Positions 1 to 10,600 of a DNA stretch of 64,000 bases are shown one piece after another. The notes under the pieces are model-generated. The model saw only the letters and a list, made by a program, of their open reading frames with translations, searched no databases and had not been told where the DNA came from. Location of the stretch: assembly GCA_940337035.1 (NCBI GenBank), contig OW679202.1, forward strand, positions 46,641,763-46,705,762, given 5' to 3'. The DNA comes from Agriotes lineatus (lineage: Eukaryota; Arthropoda; Insecta; Coleoptera; Elateridae). Each line of letters begins with the position of its first letter. The stretch's first letter is position 1. Both the position numbers and the translations under genes were made by a program.

Positions 1-2900
1 TCAAACTTTAAAATAAAATATTTCCACCCGTATTTGCTGTGGCTTGTTTCCAAGGCATAACAACTTAATATTTCTGCACAAATGCAAGACTTTCTATAAA
101 AATATAAATTTATACATAACTACCCCTTTAGTCTACCAAATAGATAGTCTTATTCTACTTCAACTAGGAAAATTTTCAAATAAACTACAACTGACAAATG
201 CAATGGCAATCAAAAGTGCTTTCATTTGTCGTTCGTTGGCGAAATATTGGGACAAAATGTTTTAGTAATGGTGAAATCACCACATATAATTTTAAAACGA
301 TCAGAGAAAAATTTAGTTTCCAGTTAAAATGCGGTTATTTTAAAATAACAGATTTTTCAGATTGAATAATCTGGTTAACGTTCAGGATATGCTGAATATG
401 TAAATGTATTTTCATCCGCATAGCGTTTCGCTTACAGATTAAAATGCCAGATCCTCCACTGATCTCGGGCGAACTACACCACAAAGCCTTGATAAAAATA
501 TAGCAAGATAAAAGCTGCTCATCTAATAGTTAGAAATATAATATAACCAATTTTCCAAGCAATTTGTTTTAAAATGACATCTTGTTGTCAAATTTCCTTC
601 TTGTTAAAATTGTGGAAATAAACTATTTTCAAACGCGCTAGCTATTTTTATACCGAGCGGAACTGACGTTGACCAACTAGTTTTATATACTATACTCGAC
701 AAGGAATATTCATCCTGGTCCCCAGGACATCAGCAAAGTGAATAGAATGGTCGTATACGTCAACTACACGACAGAAGGCGTTGTTAGCAGAAAGTAGTAA
801 GTTAAATAGTACCTGTGACTGTCAGAACGCAAATATATTACCAATACATTAGGAACAAACTTGGCGAGCATAGGAGAAATATGGAGAAACGGAAGTTGTT
901 AAATTGATTAAAAACAGCCCAAGCGAAATAACGTTTTTAATTCAGCGTTTTATAAACTCCTTGAATGTAGGTTATGGATTAGTTGAAGGCATGTTATTAA
1001 ATATAAGATGTAGTATATTATACCAATTTCCACTAACCATATTAAGTAAATTAAGTCAGGAAGTAATATTGCTGAAACAGCTGCTCGTAATTGGCGGTAT
1101 ATGATAAAACTAAGCAAATGCATTTTATCCCTGGAAGCTAATTAAACTACTGGGCAATCTCATGAAAATGAAAGATGAAAGTTAAAAGTGTGTATATGTT
1201 GTACAAGTACAAATGGTAAAATTAAAGTATGGTTGCAATACAAATCTAGTATTTCATTTCAATTAACTCAAAGCCAGACAACACGTTTCAATTTCCATTT
1301 TCCTCTTTTGTCACAGATAAGTGAATACGATTATTTCTAAAATATCTTTTATTCAATGTTATTATAATGATATACTTATCAAAATAAACTCGATCAGTTT
1401 AAAGCATCAAGATAAACACAAAAACATGTTCTGGCAGGGTTGAGTCTTTATTTAAATACAAAACAATGGTAAACTAAATTTTAGCATTACCTTAGATGCA
1501 AGTAAATTAGTAAATTTAGTTAGAGTAATAAGTTGTTATAGAACGAAATTAAATATAACTTTTGCATATTTTATCAAAGCTACTTGAAAAATTAATGTAC
1601 AAAACACTAAATAAAAGATTACAAACCTTAAGACATTCTCTCACTTTTTCAATTTAGTTAAAAAATTTGGAAATTTGGAATTTGAAAACGAGCGGTACAA
1701 CGTAATAATTTGTTTAGACATAGAACAACTTTTTGATGTTGTTGATGTAGAGTCGTCAATGCCAATTGATCTATCTCCTATTATATTCAGCTGTGGAACT
1801 AGTTTGTTACAATAATTCAACTATAAACACAGCAGAACCATTTTGTTCAACATATTCATATACGATACGCCAGAAACTGGACAATCTATACTAATGACAC
1901 AAATGTTATCACATAGAACCACGACCTATGTAGTGCATGGTTTTCCCAAAGCAACTTGTCAATTGACCAAAATAAATGTATTTTCTCAGAAGAATTAGTC
2001 TACAATTCATCATAATAAACGGCCAACCTATACAGGAGGTAAGCCTTTATCTCTATCCACAGTGGAGCGACAAAATGGCATTAATAAAATGACAAATTCA
2101 ACTAATGATATGATATACTGAATTTGTACATCTACATGTACGTGATCAAGATATCTAAGATTAAATTATGGTTCTGGTGCTAGTGGGAGCAACACCTCAA
2201 AAACAAATGTATATGAGATTCAAATTTTGCAAAAAAAGTTATAGCGATGGCAATAAATGAACCTTGCTATCAATTAAAACAATATTTAGCAGAGAAAATT
2301 TCTAAATGTCATATATTTCTAAACAAATTATATGTTGTCAAAATTTGTAAGGCATTTTTAGTGACAACACAAATATCTGCCCTAAACTTTAAACTACAGT
2401 TAAAGAAAATTTTATGATCAAATTAGCTATAAAGCAGGGGCCCTTCTTAAGTTTTAGCATCAACTAGCTCATATTAAGACGTCGTTTCAGAAACGACCTC
2501 GTAATTCGCAAATGAATGATTTATCAGCTTGGTAATTGATTTATCATCTGTATCTGTTAACCAGAGCTGCCTGCTTGATGGATTACATTTTTTACTTATC
2601 TTAGAAGCCTTGCTAGAATAGCATTACATTTTTTTAATATATTTATTTTGCGACAAAGGGGCATTCGCGCCGTTAAGAGTTTTCTGATGAAAGGGTGCAA
2701 TCATAAGGAGCATTTCAATAAAAGCATGTTGATAAAATATGTGCACTAGTAGATACCAAATATACACAAGTTAATTGAAAATCTGAATCTTTATAATTTA
2801 ATAGAATTACTGACTGGAATCAAGTTTAAACCAAGGTAAAGCTACTGAGCAACTGCTAAAAATTATATAACTACCTATATACCCTGCTGAACACATATCA
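1..2900. other. No recognisable gene or element
   Basis: AT-rich sequence with only short chance reading frames on both strands. I see no transposase, reverse transcriptase, tRNA or long inverted-repeat signature. Probably intergenic or intronic DNA, or repeats too old to recognise by eye. Confidence 0.5.
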
Positions 2901-2908
2901 AACCAGTC

Positions 2909-3130
2909 GAGTTTCGCCTCTGACGTGGTTAACACGTTGAGTTACCGTGCTCTTCTGTCCCTTCCCTTTGCAAAGAGTTTCGCCTCTGGCGTGGTTAACA
3001 CGTTGAGTTACCGTGCTCTTTTGCTTTTTTCCTCCTGATGAAGCCCCTTACGAAAGTGGGCGAAACGTTGAGTTCTTCGATCTCAATCATGACACGGTCC
3101 AATCCCGGAAGTCGTTTGTTACTTAAAGAT
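2909..3130 (+). mobile_element. Penelope-like element (PLE) LTR fragment with 66-bp tandem duplication
   Basis: A block beginning GAGTTTCGCCTCTG is present twice in tandem with a 66-bp period (starts at 2909 and 2975). The second copy runs on through a hammerhead-like core (3035-3065) and ends near GGAAGTCGTTTGTTACTT. The same sequence occurs as an inverted pair at 48.73-49.03 kb, so this is a dispersed repeat. PLE terminal repeats are known to carry hammerhead ribozyme motifs, which is the basis for the family call; no PLE reverse transcriptase or GIY-YIG endonuclease is visible here. Confidence 0.6.
3010..3098 (+). ncRNA. Hammerhead ribozyme-like motif (PLE-associated)
   Basis: The catalytic-core strings are present in order: CTGATGA (3035-3041), a stem II in which GCCC pairs with GGGC around a CTTACGAAAGT loop, then GAAA (3062-3065). 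After GAAA, GTTGAG can pair with CTCAAT as stem III around a TTCTTCGAT loop. Outside, ACCGTG (3010-3015) is complementary to CACGGT (3093-3098), a possible distal stem I. The base next to A9 is an extra unpaired A, and stem I is not continuous next to the core. Self-cleavage is therefore uncertain and this copy may be inactive. PLE terminal repeats carry such motifs (known for the family). Confidence 0.5.
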
Positions 3131-3170
3131 AAATTATTGGCTAAATTGTTTTGAATGCAGAAAGATATCA

Positions 3171-3541
3171 GAATATATTCAGCTACATGACGACGAAATT
3201 CAGGAAGACTACTACCAGCAAGATGCAGTAAGTCCGCATACTGCCCAAACAACAATTATTTAGCACTTTTATGATGGTAGGATTATTAGCAAAGACCTTT
3301 GGCTACCCCGTTCGTGTGATTTGACCTGTTTAGATTTTTCTTGTTTCCAAATTTAAAAAACTTTGTTTTGAAAACTCCAGTACATACGTTGCGTGATTTA
3401 AAAGAAATAATTACTGCAGATTGTGAAGATATTGATGCACCTATGCTGCAAGCAGTTTTTGAGAACGTGAAACGGAAGGTAAATTTATGTTTAAATTGCA
3501 ATGGTGAGCACTTTCAGCAGTTGTTATCCCTTAATACATAA
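3171..3541 (+). pseudogene. Mariner-superfamily transposase, C-terminal remnant
   Basis: Two frames give the C-terminal half of a mariner/Tc1 superfamily transposase. The frame from 3171 reads YYQQDAVSPHTAQTTI, corresponding to the (F/Y)QQDGAPPH segment with the second catalytic Asp. After a stop near 3259 and frame changes, the sequence continues LWLPRSCDLTCLDFFL (equivalent of SPDLTPxDFFLW, third catalytic Asp), and from 3341 an open frame with LKNFVLKTP, then VFENVKRKVNLCL and the terminal GEHFQQLL. The N-terminal helix-turn-helix region is missing. Inactive relic that directly follows the PLE fragment; it differs in sequence from the mariner relic at 5.0-5.7 kb. Confidence 0.75.
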
Positions 3542-3654
3542 TTATTTGCTTACATGTACTGCTGGAGCTGCATAGTTTCAGAAAGATACCTTTTCTTGAA
3601 AGTGACTACACGTGAGTATATGGTATATGAGGTAGCTTATATATAAACTAACTA

Positions 3655-4010
3655 GAACGCGTTGGCCAGTCTACGTCTGGCCCTGCCAGCGTAAAGAAAC
3701 GGTTAACAATGAAAATGCTTGCTTAAGCTGGTAGCCAGCCGACGTCCGGCCCTGCCAGCGTTAACAATACAAATGCTTGCTGCGTCGCCACTTGTGCGCG
3801 GTCGGCATGTGCGCGCGCCACTTGCTAGTATGCAGGCTCTTCATGCATCGGCATGTGCGCGCGCCAGCGCTTACGGTCGGACGGCCAGCATCAGCTCTTA
3901 TAATATAAGATAAGTATCACGTTGTATATAACCCAGGAGCAGTTCTTAAAGAATAACTACTATATCCATTTCGCATTCAAGGAGTCCATCGTGGACTGGA
4001 AATGGATTAC
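3655..4010. repeat. GC-rich block with local tandem repeats
   Basis: A GC-rich island in AT-rich surroundings. Two related ~60-bp units share ACGTCYGGCCCTGCCAGCG, then AACAAT and AAATGCTTGCT. Downstream, CGGCATGTGCGCGCGCCA occurs twice. A TATA-like GTATATAACCC follows at about 3924. The composition resembles an LTR or promoter-bearing terminal repeat, but I could not find matching ends or a target duplication, so the class is unassigned. Confidence 0.35.
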
Positions 4011-4019
4011 GGCACACGC

Positions 4020-5030
4020 ATGCAATTTACCAAACCAATTGCTGTAAAGTAGATTGACGTAGTCCAACTATCTTTAAAAGTTTTCTATTTACGGGCGAGG
4101 CACCGTCCTCCAATAATGAAATTCTCTGTTTTCACAACTTCCATCACTAATCTTTCAAAACTCCGGGCAGAATATCGTTACAAACCGCCCTTTTTATTTT
4201 CGACAAACGGCCAGATATTTGAATAAAATTTGCATTGGAACTCATTTTCCAAATCGATTAACTAGCAAATCCTGTTTGCAGTTCTTGGGCAATGATTTCA
4301 CCAAAATATTGAAATCTGTTTCTGTCCATTAAATTAAAAAAAAGGCTGAATGGATTTCTTTATTTGTCGACTCCCGAAATGTGTGTTAAAGCAACACAGG
4401 ATGAGACAGAGCAAGTAGTGTGACAGAAGGTAAAATGTTAGTTAACAGTTAACTAATCAAAAATTCATCCTTTCAACTACACTTTCAGCTGTGATTGTAA
4501 GAGCAAACCTGTTGAACATCTTCTTTTTTATTTTGAACGTTCCATGTATGCCTCTTGCGATATGAGATTAAGCGTCTTTATGGGAGTCTCTGCGACACTG
4601 GTTTTATATAAATGTGGCTATTATTACTGGCCTAATCTCTTGTATCTTAATGACATGATTATTCCGTTCTGTTTTTATTCTGACAAGTCCTATATTTCAC
4701 ATGCACTTTTAATTACGATATTCGGTACTTGCCCTTCTAATGCATTTCCAGTGGTTCTTAATTGAAGATCTACCTAACAACTACGTCGCCTTTCATATTT
4801 ACTCATCACTTCATCGCGGAACGAACATATCTTTTATAACTTTCAACTTCTTATCATATGTACGTTTATCTCTCAGGCATCTTGAGATTATGGATTTTCT
4901 TCTTGTCTTTGATCTTACTTCAGAGATCAGGTTCCTATACTTAGATCTTTAACTCTTTTATCTTTTATCTCTGGTTTCCATTTTAATAGAACTTTAGCAA
5001 TACCGACTCTAGTGCCGGGCTATACATCTA
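4020..5030. other. Unassigned AT-rich sequence
   Basis: Only short frames on both strands. The stretch around 4540-4980 has a weak minus-strand flavour of a LINE linker region (Lys/Arg/Gln-rich with many stops), but no diagnostic motif, so I do not call it. Confidence 0.3.
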
Positions 5031-5042
5031 CATAGTACAGGG

Positions 5043-5709
5043 TGACAGCCGGAAGCCGGATGTTTTTAAAATGCATAGTACGGAGCTTAGCACAGGTGGA
5101 GGAGGGTAAATGCGATGTAACTACCTTTGCAATATTGTGTCATTTCAGTAACAATGGAGCAGTGGACGTTAGAGCATCGAATGTTTGCATACAACACGTT
5201 TATTTGAAATGGCGAATCAGTAATAATATTGGTTGACGGGAAGCTGTTCCGTCTCGCAACACCAACATAAGATGGGTTAATAATTTGAGAACAACTGGCA
5301 ACATAATGAAGACAAAGTCACAACGTCCACAACGTATCGTAAGAACCCCTGAAAACATAGAAAGCGTGGAGATATGCCGTGGCCCCCAAGGTTTCCAGAC
5401 CTGTCTATTTGTGATTATTTTTTGTGGGGGTATCTGAAGAATCGCATATATGCTCACAAGCCTCGTCATTTGGATGAACTGAAGAATTCCATTCGTCAGT
5501 AAATCATGACTATCGATCGAACGATGTTGGAGCATGTTATGGACGATTTCAAAAAGAAGGTCGAACACTGCATTCAACGCGACGGACACCACCTCGATGA
5601 CATTAAATGGCACTGTGTAAGCTTTATTCTGGTGTTAATAAAACCTTATTATCTTGAAAATTATTTGTGTAACACTTATTTCAAAATCGTCCGGTTCCCG
5701 GTTGTCAGC
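5043..5709 (+). mobile_element. Internally deleted mariner-like element
   Basis: The left end GACAGCCGGAAGCCGGATG mirrors the right end CGTCCGGTTCCCGGTTGTC (about 5687-5705), as imperfect terminal inverted repeats. Inside, from 5154, the plus strand reads MEQWTLEHRMFAYNTF, typical of the mariner N-terminus. Then comes degenerate sequence with stops, and KPRHLDELKNSIRQ (about 5460) and TMLEHVMDDFKKKVEHC near the C-terminus. The DDE core is missing, so the element is a non-autonomous, decayed derivative. Its 3' part is duplicated at 8795-9219 on the other side of a LINE. Confidence 0.7.
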
Positions 5710-5831
5710 CGTTATAATATGTGTCTTCTCTGATTTCGTTCTTTTCATCTGTGATTCGAAGAGCCTCCTTCTGTTATTCTAGGTGGAGTGGGTATGTTTT
5801 CATTCAGTTGATTATATTATTTCGTAATATT
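5432..5831 (+). repeat. Left copy of ~400-bp direct repeat flanking the RTE LINE
   Basis: Starts ATCTGAAGAATCGCA and ends GTTGATTATATTATTTCGTA plus ATATT. It is nearly the same as 8795-9219, including the 3' mariner coding remnant. It lacks about 25 bp present in the right copy near 8963-8990. Interpreted as an unusually long target-site duplication made by the intervening LINE, or a small segmental duplication. Confidence 0.8.
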
Positions 5832-8794
5832 TCCCGGAAAAAAAGCTTCCGTAAAGCTCAAAGTTCTAAATGCCGGACTGATCAAAGGAAACAACTCCAG
5901 CTACGGAAAAGGAAAACGATTAGCGACATGGAATGTACTACTAAGCTTGTATAGAGTCGGAGCTATGCAAGAACTCAAAAATTAACTAACAAGATATAAA
6001 ACGCACATAGCGGCACTGCAAGAGATAAGATGGAAAGGAAAAGAGATAACAGACCTCAAAGAGTACACAGCGGCAATAAAAACAACACGCTAGGCACTGG
6101 ATTTCTAGTCAGCAAGAAGATACTACACGCGATAACAGATTTTAAAGCAGTAAGCGAAAGAATCAGTACACTAAGAATGAAAGGCAAGTTCTTCAACACC
6201 ACATACATAAACTGCCACGCACCAACAAATGAAGCAGGTGAAAGAGAAAAGGACAACTTTTATGACATACTAGAAATAACATATGATTCAACACCAAAAC
6301 CTGAAGTTAAAATAATACTCGGTGACCTAAACGCACAAATAGATAAAGAAATAGGATATAGATCAACAATAGGCCAGCACAGTAAACATGATACCAGCAA
6401 TGAAAATGGGTTGAGGCTCATCGATTTTGCAATGGGGAAAAACATGATAATCTCCAGTACTTGTTTCCCATACAAGAAGATACACAAAGAAACCTGGGTA
6501 CACCATAACGGAAATACTCGAAACCAGTTAGATCATATCCTCATAGACAGAAGGCATGCTTCAAGCATTATAGATATGAGAAGCTACCGGGGAGCAGACT
6601 GCAACTCGGACCACTACCTAGTACAAGGAAAATATAGACAAAGAATAGCAAGCCACAAAAGGAAAGAAGAGAAAAACAAAAGCAAGCAGAGAGTATATGA
6701 CAATGAGAAACTGCAACAGGAAGAAGAAACCCAAACGAAATATCAGCAAAAAAATAACAACGTTGCTAAGAGAAACATCGAACACTAACACAAGTATCCA
6801 GGGGAAATGGGAGAGTATATTGACAACCTTACACGCTGCGGCAAACGAAACCATAGGGGAAAAAGCAAAAGCGAAGCGAAACAAATGGTACGATGAAGAG
6901 TGTAAGATAGCGCACAAAGAACGAAACGAAGCTAGAATGAGAATGGCACAAAGACAAACGAGGGCCAGCACAGAAGAGTACCAAAGAAAGAGAAGATATT
7001 CCCAAAATCTGTGTAGAAGCAAAAAGAGAAAATACATGAAAGAAGAAATAGAAAAAATTGACCAAGAGTACAATAAAAAGAACACACGAGGATTCTACCA
7101 AAAAGTTAAAAGGCAAAAAGAAGGTTACCAAGGTAGAACAAATATCTGCAAAAATAAAGAAGGCAAATTAATAACAAATGACGATGCAATAATAGAAAGA
7201 TGGGAGGAATACTTCCAGGAACTGCTTAACTGTAACAACAATGAAGAAGTCGAGCAGCAGGACAAAGACAGCGAGTACTATGGCCCACACATAAACATCC
7301 CACCACCAACGAGGGAGGAAGTGAAACAACAGGTGAAAACGCTCCAGAACCATAAAGCCCCGGGAGAAGAAGGGATAACAACGGAATTAGTAAAGAACGG
7401 AGGGGAAGAATTAAATAACAAATTGCATGAACTAATGCAAAACATATGGACCGAAGAACAAATGCCTAGAGAATGGACACAAGCAATAATCTGCCCCATT
7501 TATAAGAAGAAAGAAGACAAATGCGCCAATTACAGAGGAATATCCTTACTGGGAGTGGTTTACAAAATCGTAAGTGCAATTATAGCGAACAGAATCAAGC
7601 CATACGCCGAAAAAATCCTAGGCGAATACAAATCAGAATTCAGGGATGGAAGATCGACCACCGATCATATATTCACTATCAGAACAACATTAGAAAAATG
7701 CCATGAACATAATATAGATATACACGAAATATACATAGATTACAAGCAAGCATACGATAGCATAAATAGAAAATACATAGAAGATACAATGAAAAAATGT
7801 TGAATTCCAGAAAAGCTAATTAACTTAGTGAAAATGACAATATCACAAACCAAAAACAGAGTCAGAAACCAAGGAAACCTCTCCAACAATTTGAAGTTAA
7901 AAAAGGATTAAGGCAAGGCGACCCCCTATCCTCAACATTGTTTAACCTAGCGCTAAAAAGGTGCATAAGGAAAATAGAAATCAAACCAAGAGGAAATATA
8001 TATAATAGAAGCTGACGTAGTAATCCTGGCAAGATCAGAGCAGGCATTAAAAACAGCCTATAGGGAACTAGAACAAGAAGCTAATAAAGCAGGATTCAAA
8101 GTAAACTATGAAAAAACCAAATACATGTTCAACACAAGAAACAGAAGAAGAGAACAAAACAGCATCCAAATAGATAATCACACAATACAGGAAGTCTCGG
8201 AATTTAAGTAGGAAGTATAATTACAAACAATAACGAAACAAGAGAAGAAATAAAAGCAAGAAGCGGGAAACAAAAGCTATTATGCACTCAAAAGCATATT
8301 CCAATCGAAAAGCACATCGAGAAACGTAAAAAAACATATATAAAACAATCATTAAGCCTGTAGTAACATATGGAAGCGAGACGTGGGTGCTAAAAATGGA
8401 AGAACAGAAAAACGTATGCATCTTTGAAAGGAAAATACTAAGACGAATATATGAACCAGTAAAGGAAGGAGAAGAATGGAGATCAAGAATGAATCATGAA
8501 TTAAGAAACCTATACGAAGACCAAGACATCGTATCGACAATAAAAACACAAAGAATAAAATGGCTAGGCCATCTAATAAGAATGAAAAATGACAGAGGCC
8601 CAAAAATAGCATATGAAAGAAATCCGGAGGGTAGAAGAAGGACACGGCGACCAAGGAAAAGATGGAGCCAAGATGTAGAAAACGAAGCAGCTGGGAGTAA
8701 GAACTTGGAAAAGAAAAGCCCTAGATAGAGACAAATGGAGGAAGATCATCGAGCAGGCCAAGATCCTACAAGGACCGTAGAGCCAAAGAAGAAG
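5832..8794 (+). pseudogene. Near full-length RTE-type LINE: endonuclease plus reverse transcriptase, inactive
   Basis: About 2.96 kb, close to the ~3.2 kb usual for RTE elements. The APE-type endonuclease begins near 5922 (ATWNVL) and contains LGDLNAQIDKEIGY, KIHKETWVHHNGNTRNQLDH and the terminal SDHYLV (6030-6690). A frame change near 6740-6760 leads to the linker and reverse transcriptase frame (6697-7803), with IERWEEYFQELL, NHKAPGEEGITTELVKNG, ANYRGISLLGVVYK and IYIDYKQAYDSI. A TGA at 7801 ends that frame. GLRQGDPLSSTLFNLA follows at 7908, but the catalytic YADD box is reduced to ADVVILARSE near 8011. The C-terminal domain ILRRIYEPVKEGEEW and IKWLGHLIRM is at 8387-8728. Several frameshifts and loss of the catalytic box make it dead. 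Flanked by ~400-bp direct repeats. Confidence 0.85.
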
Positions 8795-9219
8795 ATCTGA
8801 AGAGTCGCAGATATGCTCACAAGCCTCGTCATTTGGATGAACTGAAGAATGCCATTCGTCAGTAAATCATGACTATCGATCGAGCGATGTTGGAGCGTGT
8901 TATGGACGATTTCAAAAAGAATGTCGAACACTGCATTCAACGCGACGGACACCACCTCGATGACATTATCTCCCATACTTGATACACATCGTAATTGGCA
9001 GTGTGTAGGCTTCATTCTGGTGTTAATAAAACCTTATTACCTTGAAAATTCTTTGTGTAACCCTTATTTCAAAATCGTCCGGTTCCCGGTTGTCACCCGT
9101 TATAATATGTGTCTTCCCTGATTTCGTTATTTTCATCTGTGATTCGAACAGTCTTCTTCTCTTATTCTAGGTGGAGTGGGTATGTTTTCATTCAGTTGAT
9201 TATATTATTTGGTAATATT
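8795..9219 (+). repeat. Right copy of ~400-bp direct repeat flanking the RTE LINE
   Basis: Begins ATCTGAAGAGTCGCAG directly after the LINE 3' end and ends TTGGTAATATT. It contains the mariner C-terminal remnant KPRHLDELKNAIRQ and the same downstream sequence as 5432-5831. The extra ~25 bp near 8963-8990 separates the copies. Divergence between the two copies would date the LINE insertion. Confidence 0.8.
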
Positions 9220-9399
9220 GTTTTTGTGTTTTTGATTTCCTCTTCTGATTTTTATAACTATATTAGTAGTTCGATCAAATGCATTCTTCAAGTCAATTTA
9301 CAAACGTCGTTATATTCTATTGACTTTAAACAATCACTCCTGAACTAAATAGCACTACTACTATCGACCAATTTATTTTTTCTAAAGCTTAGCTGCCCT

Positions 9400-9783
9400 T
9401 TGCTAATGCTATTTCAGTTTTCAATCTATTGTTTCTTCTTTACAGACAGGATCTGCTCTAATGGCTCTGCAATGATACTAAATAACTGCTTCTTTTTTCT
9501 ATATCTCGTCACTTTTGACTCCGCTGTGAATGTGCAATACCATTCGCCAGTACAATCGACGTGCCCTCTATTCGTCATCTTCAGGCTCCAGCACTCTACC
9601 ACTCCACTTCACATTTTATGTGTTAAGTTTAATGCATTCCTCTTTCCAAATCTTCTGTAGATTGGGAAATACAGCTTTGATTATAACTATTCTACCTTTG
9701 CTTACTAGCAGATTTGCTGAACTTCAGGCCTGTTTTTATTTTTACAGTTTACAATCATTGTTTAGTTTTTTATGCATACTTTA
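9400..9783 (-). pseudogene. RTE-like LINE reverse transcriptase, post-palm fragment
   Basis: On the minus strand the frames, broken by stops, read TMIVNCKNKNRPEVQQI, then VFPNLQKIWKEECIKL and VKWSGRVLEPEDDE. This is the connection region that follows the YADD box in RTE-type reverse transcriptases. It continues the fragment at 10391-10600, from which it was separated by the insertion of a solo LTR. Heavily decayed; the ends are estimates. Confidence 0.55.
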
Positions 9784-9786
9784 TAT

Positions 9787-10390
9787 TGTTACGATCCTGA
9801 GGACCGAGGGATGGATGAGTCGGCAGCCTTGGCGATTAATACGCGAGCGTTCCAGAACTTCTCGAGGCAGCTGCAGAAATATGAGTCACAGCGGTCGAAT
9901 GCTCGGGAAGCGCCCTTACAGTCAGGTGCAACGGACACTCACGCTTTCAGGGACGCGCTCGAGGGCAACAAACGCGGATGCGTCACGCGGTTCCTAGAAA
10001 GGTCGAGCGTCCTCGCGATTAGTCTAGAAAGGAATTACCTGAAATATAAATACACGCCCGCATGAATAGCGGGCAGTTCCGCAGCAAAACGCGTAAGAGC
10101 CATGTAGAGCTCCCACATAAATACAAGCCCGTGTGCACATATAACTAATAGAAATAAATAAATATATAATCGTTAGTGTTTAAGAGTGATATAAATAAAT
10201 GTGTTAATCCGTATGTAATAAGAAATCAATGTACCGATAGTTCGTTAGTGCCTGTATTAATTTGTAATCTGCTTGATAATTCTCGCATGTGCTTGTAAAC
10301 AATAATCGTAATAATTCATTGTTGTAAATAAATGTTTGAACCCATGTTTGTCGTATAATTTTAAATAGCCCGAACGTTAAAAACGTAACA
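9787..10390 (+). mobile_element. Solo LTR (Ty3/gypsy-like), 604 bp, with 4-bp target duplication
   Basis: Begins TGTTACG and ends CGTAACA, a perfect 7-bp terminal inverted repeat with the canonical TG...CA ends. It is flanked on both sides by ATAT (9783-9786 and 10391-10394), a 4-bp target-site duplication as expected for Ty3/gypsy-like integrases. Its GC content is much higher than the surroundings. TATAAATA (10045-10052) is a plausible promoter box and AATAAA (10153-10158) a plausible polyadenylation signal, giving a U3-R-U5 order. No primer-binding site or internal coding region follows, so it is a solo LTR left by LTR-LTR recombination. Orientation is inferred from TATA followed by AATAAA. 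Confidence 0.85.
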
Positions 10391-10600
10391 ATATGTAAAT
10401 CTAATATATCACTTTTCCTTTCAAGAGCACATATTATCTCAGCCAGTTCATCCTCAGTATTTGGAAGCAACACTTTGTCATCGCTATTACACAAATTGCT
10501 TATTTGTCTGTCTCCATAGTTTTGCAGCATTTCATCTGTATACTCTTCGCATTACTTCCTCGATATAGCCATTTAAAATGATTGGTGAGAAAATACACCT
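10391..10600 (-). pseudogene. RTE-like LINE reverse transcriptase fragment (degenerate YADD box)
   Basis: The minus strand reads GDRQISNLCNSDDKVLLPN followed by TEDELAEIICALERKSDIL and LDLHI. This matches the catalytic box and downstream helix of LINE reverse transcriptases, with YADD changed to NSDD. Reading breaks exactly at the solo LTR and resumes at 9783 with the expected continuation. The two pieces were therefore one gene before the LTR inserted. Confidence 0.7.

Noticed and set aside
44..2900. Several 60-75 codon open frames
   Set aside because: Expected by chance in AT-rich DNA; no motif, no codon bias visible, no neighbours to support them.
6056..8761. Long minus-strand frames opposite the RTE LINE (up to 155 codons)
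   Set aside because: They are shadows of an A-rich coding strand: Phe/Leu/Ser-rich hydrophobic translations with no domain pattern.
9787..10390. Coding exon in the GC-rich segment (open frames at 9772-10065)
   Set aside because: The segment has exact LTR ends and a target duplication; the frames cross the LTR boundary and match nothing.
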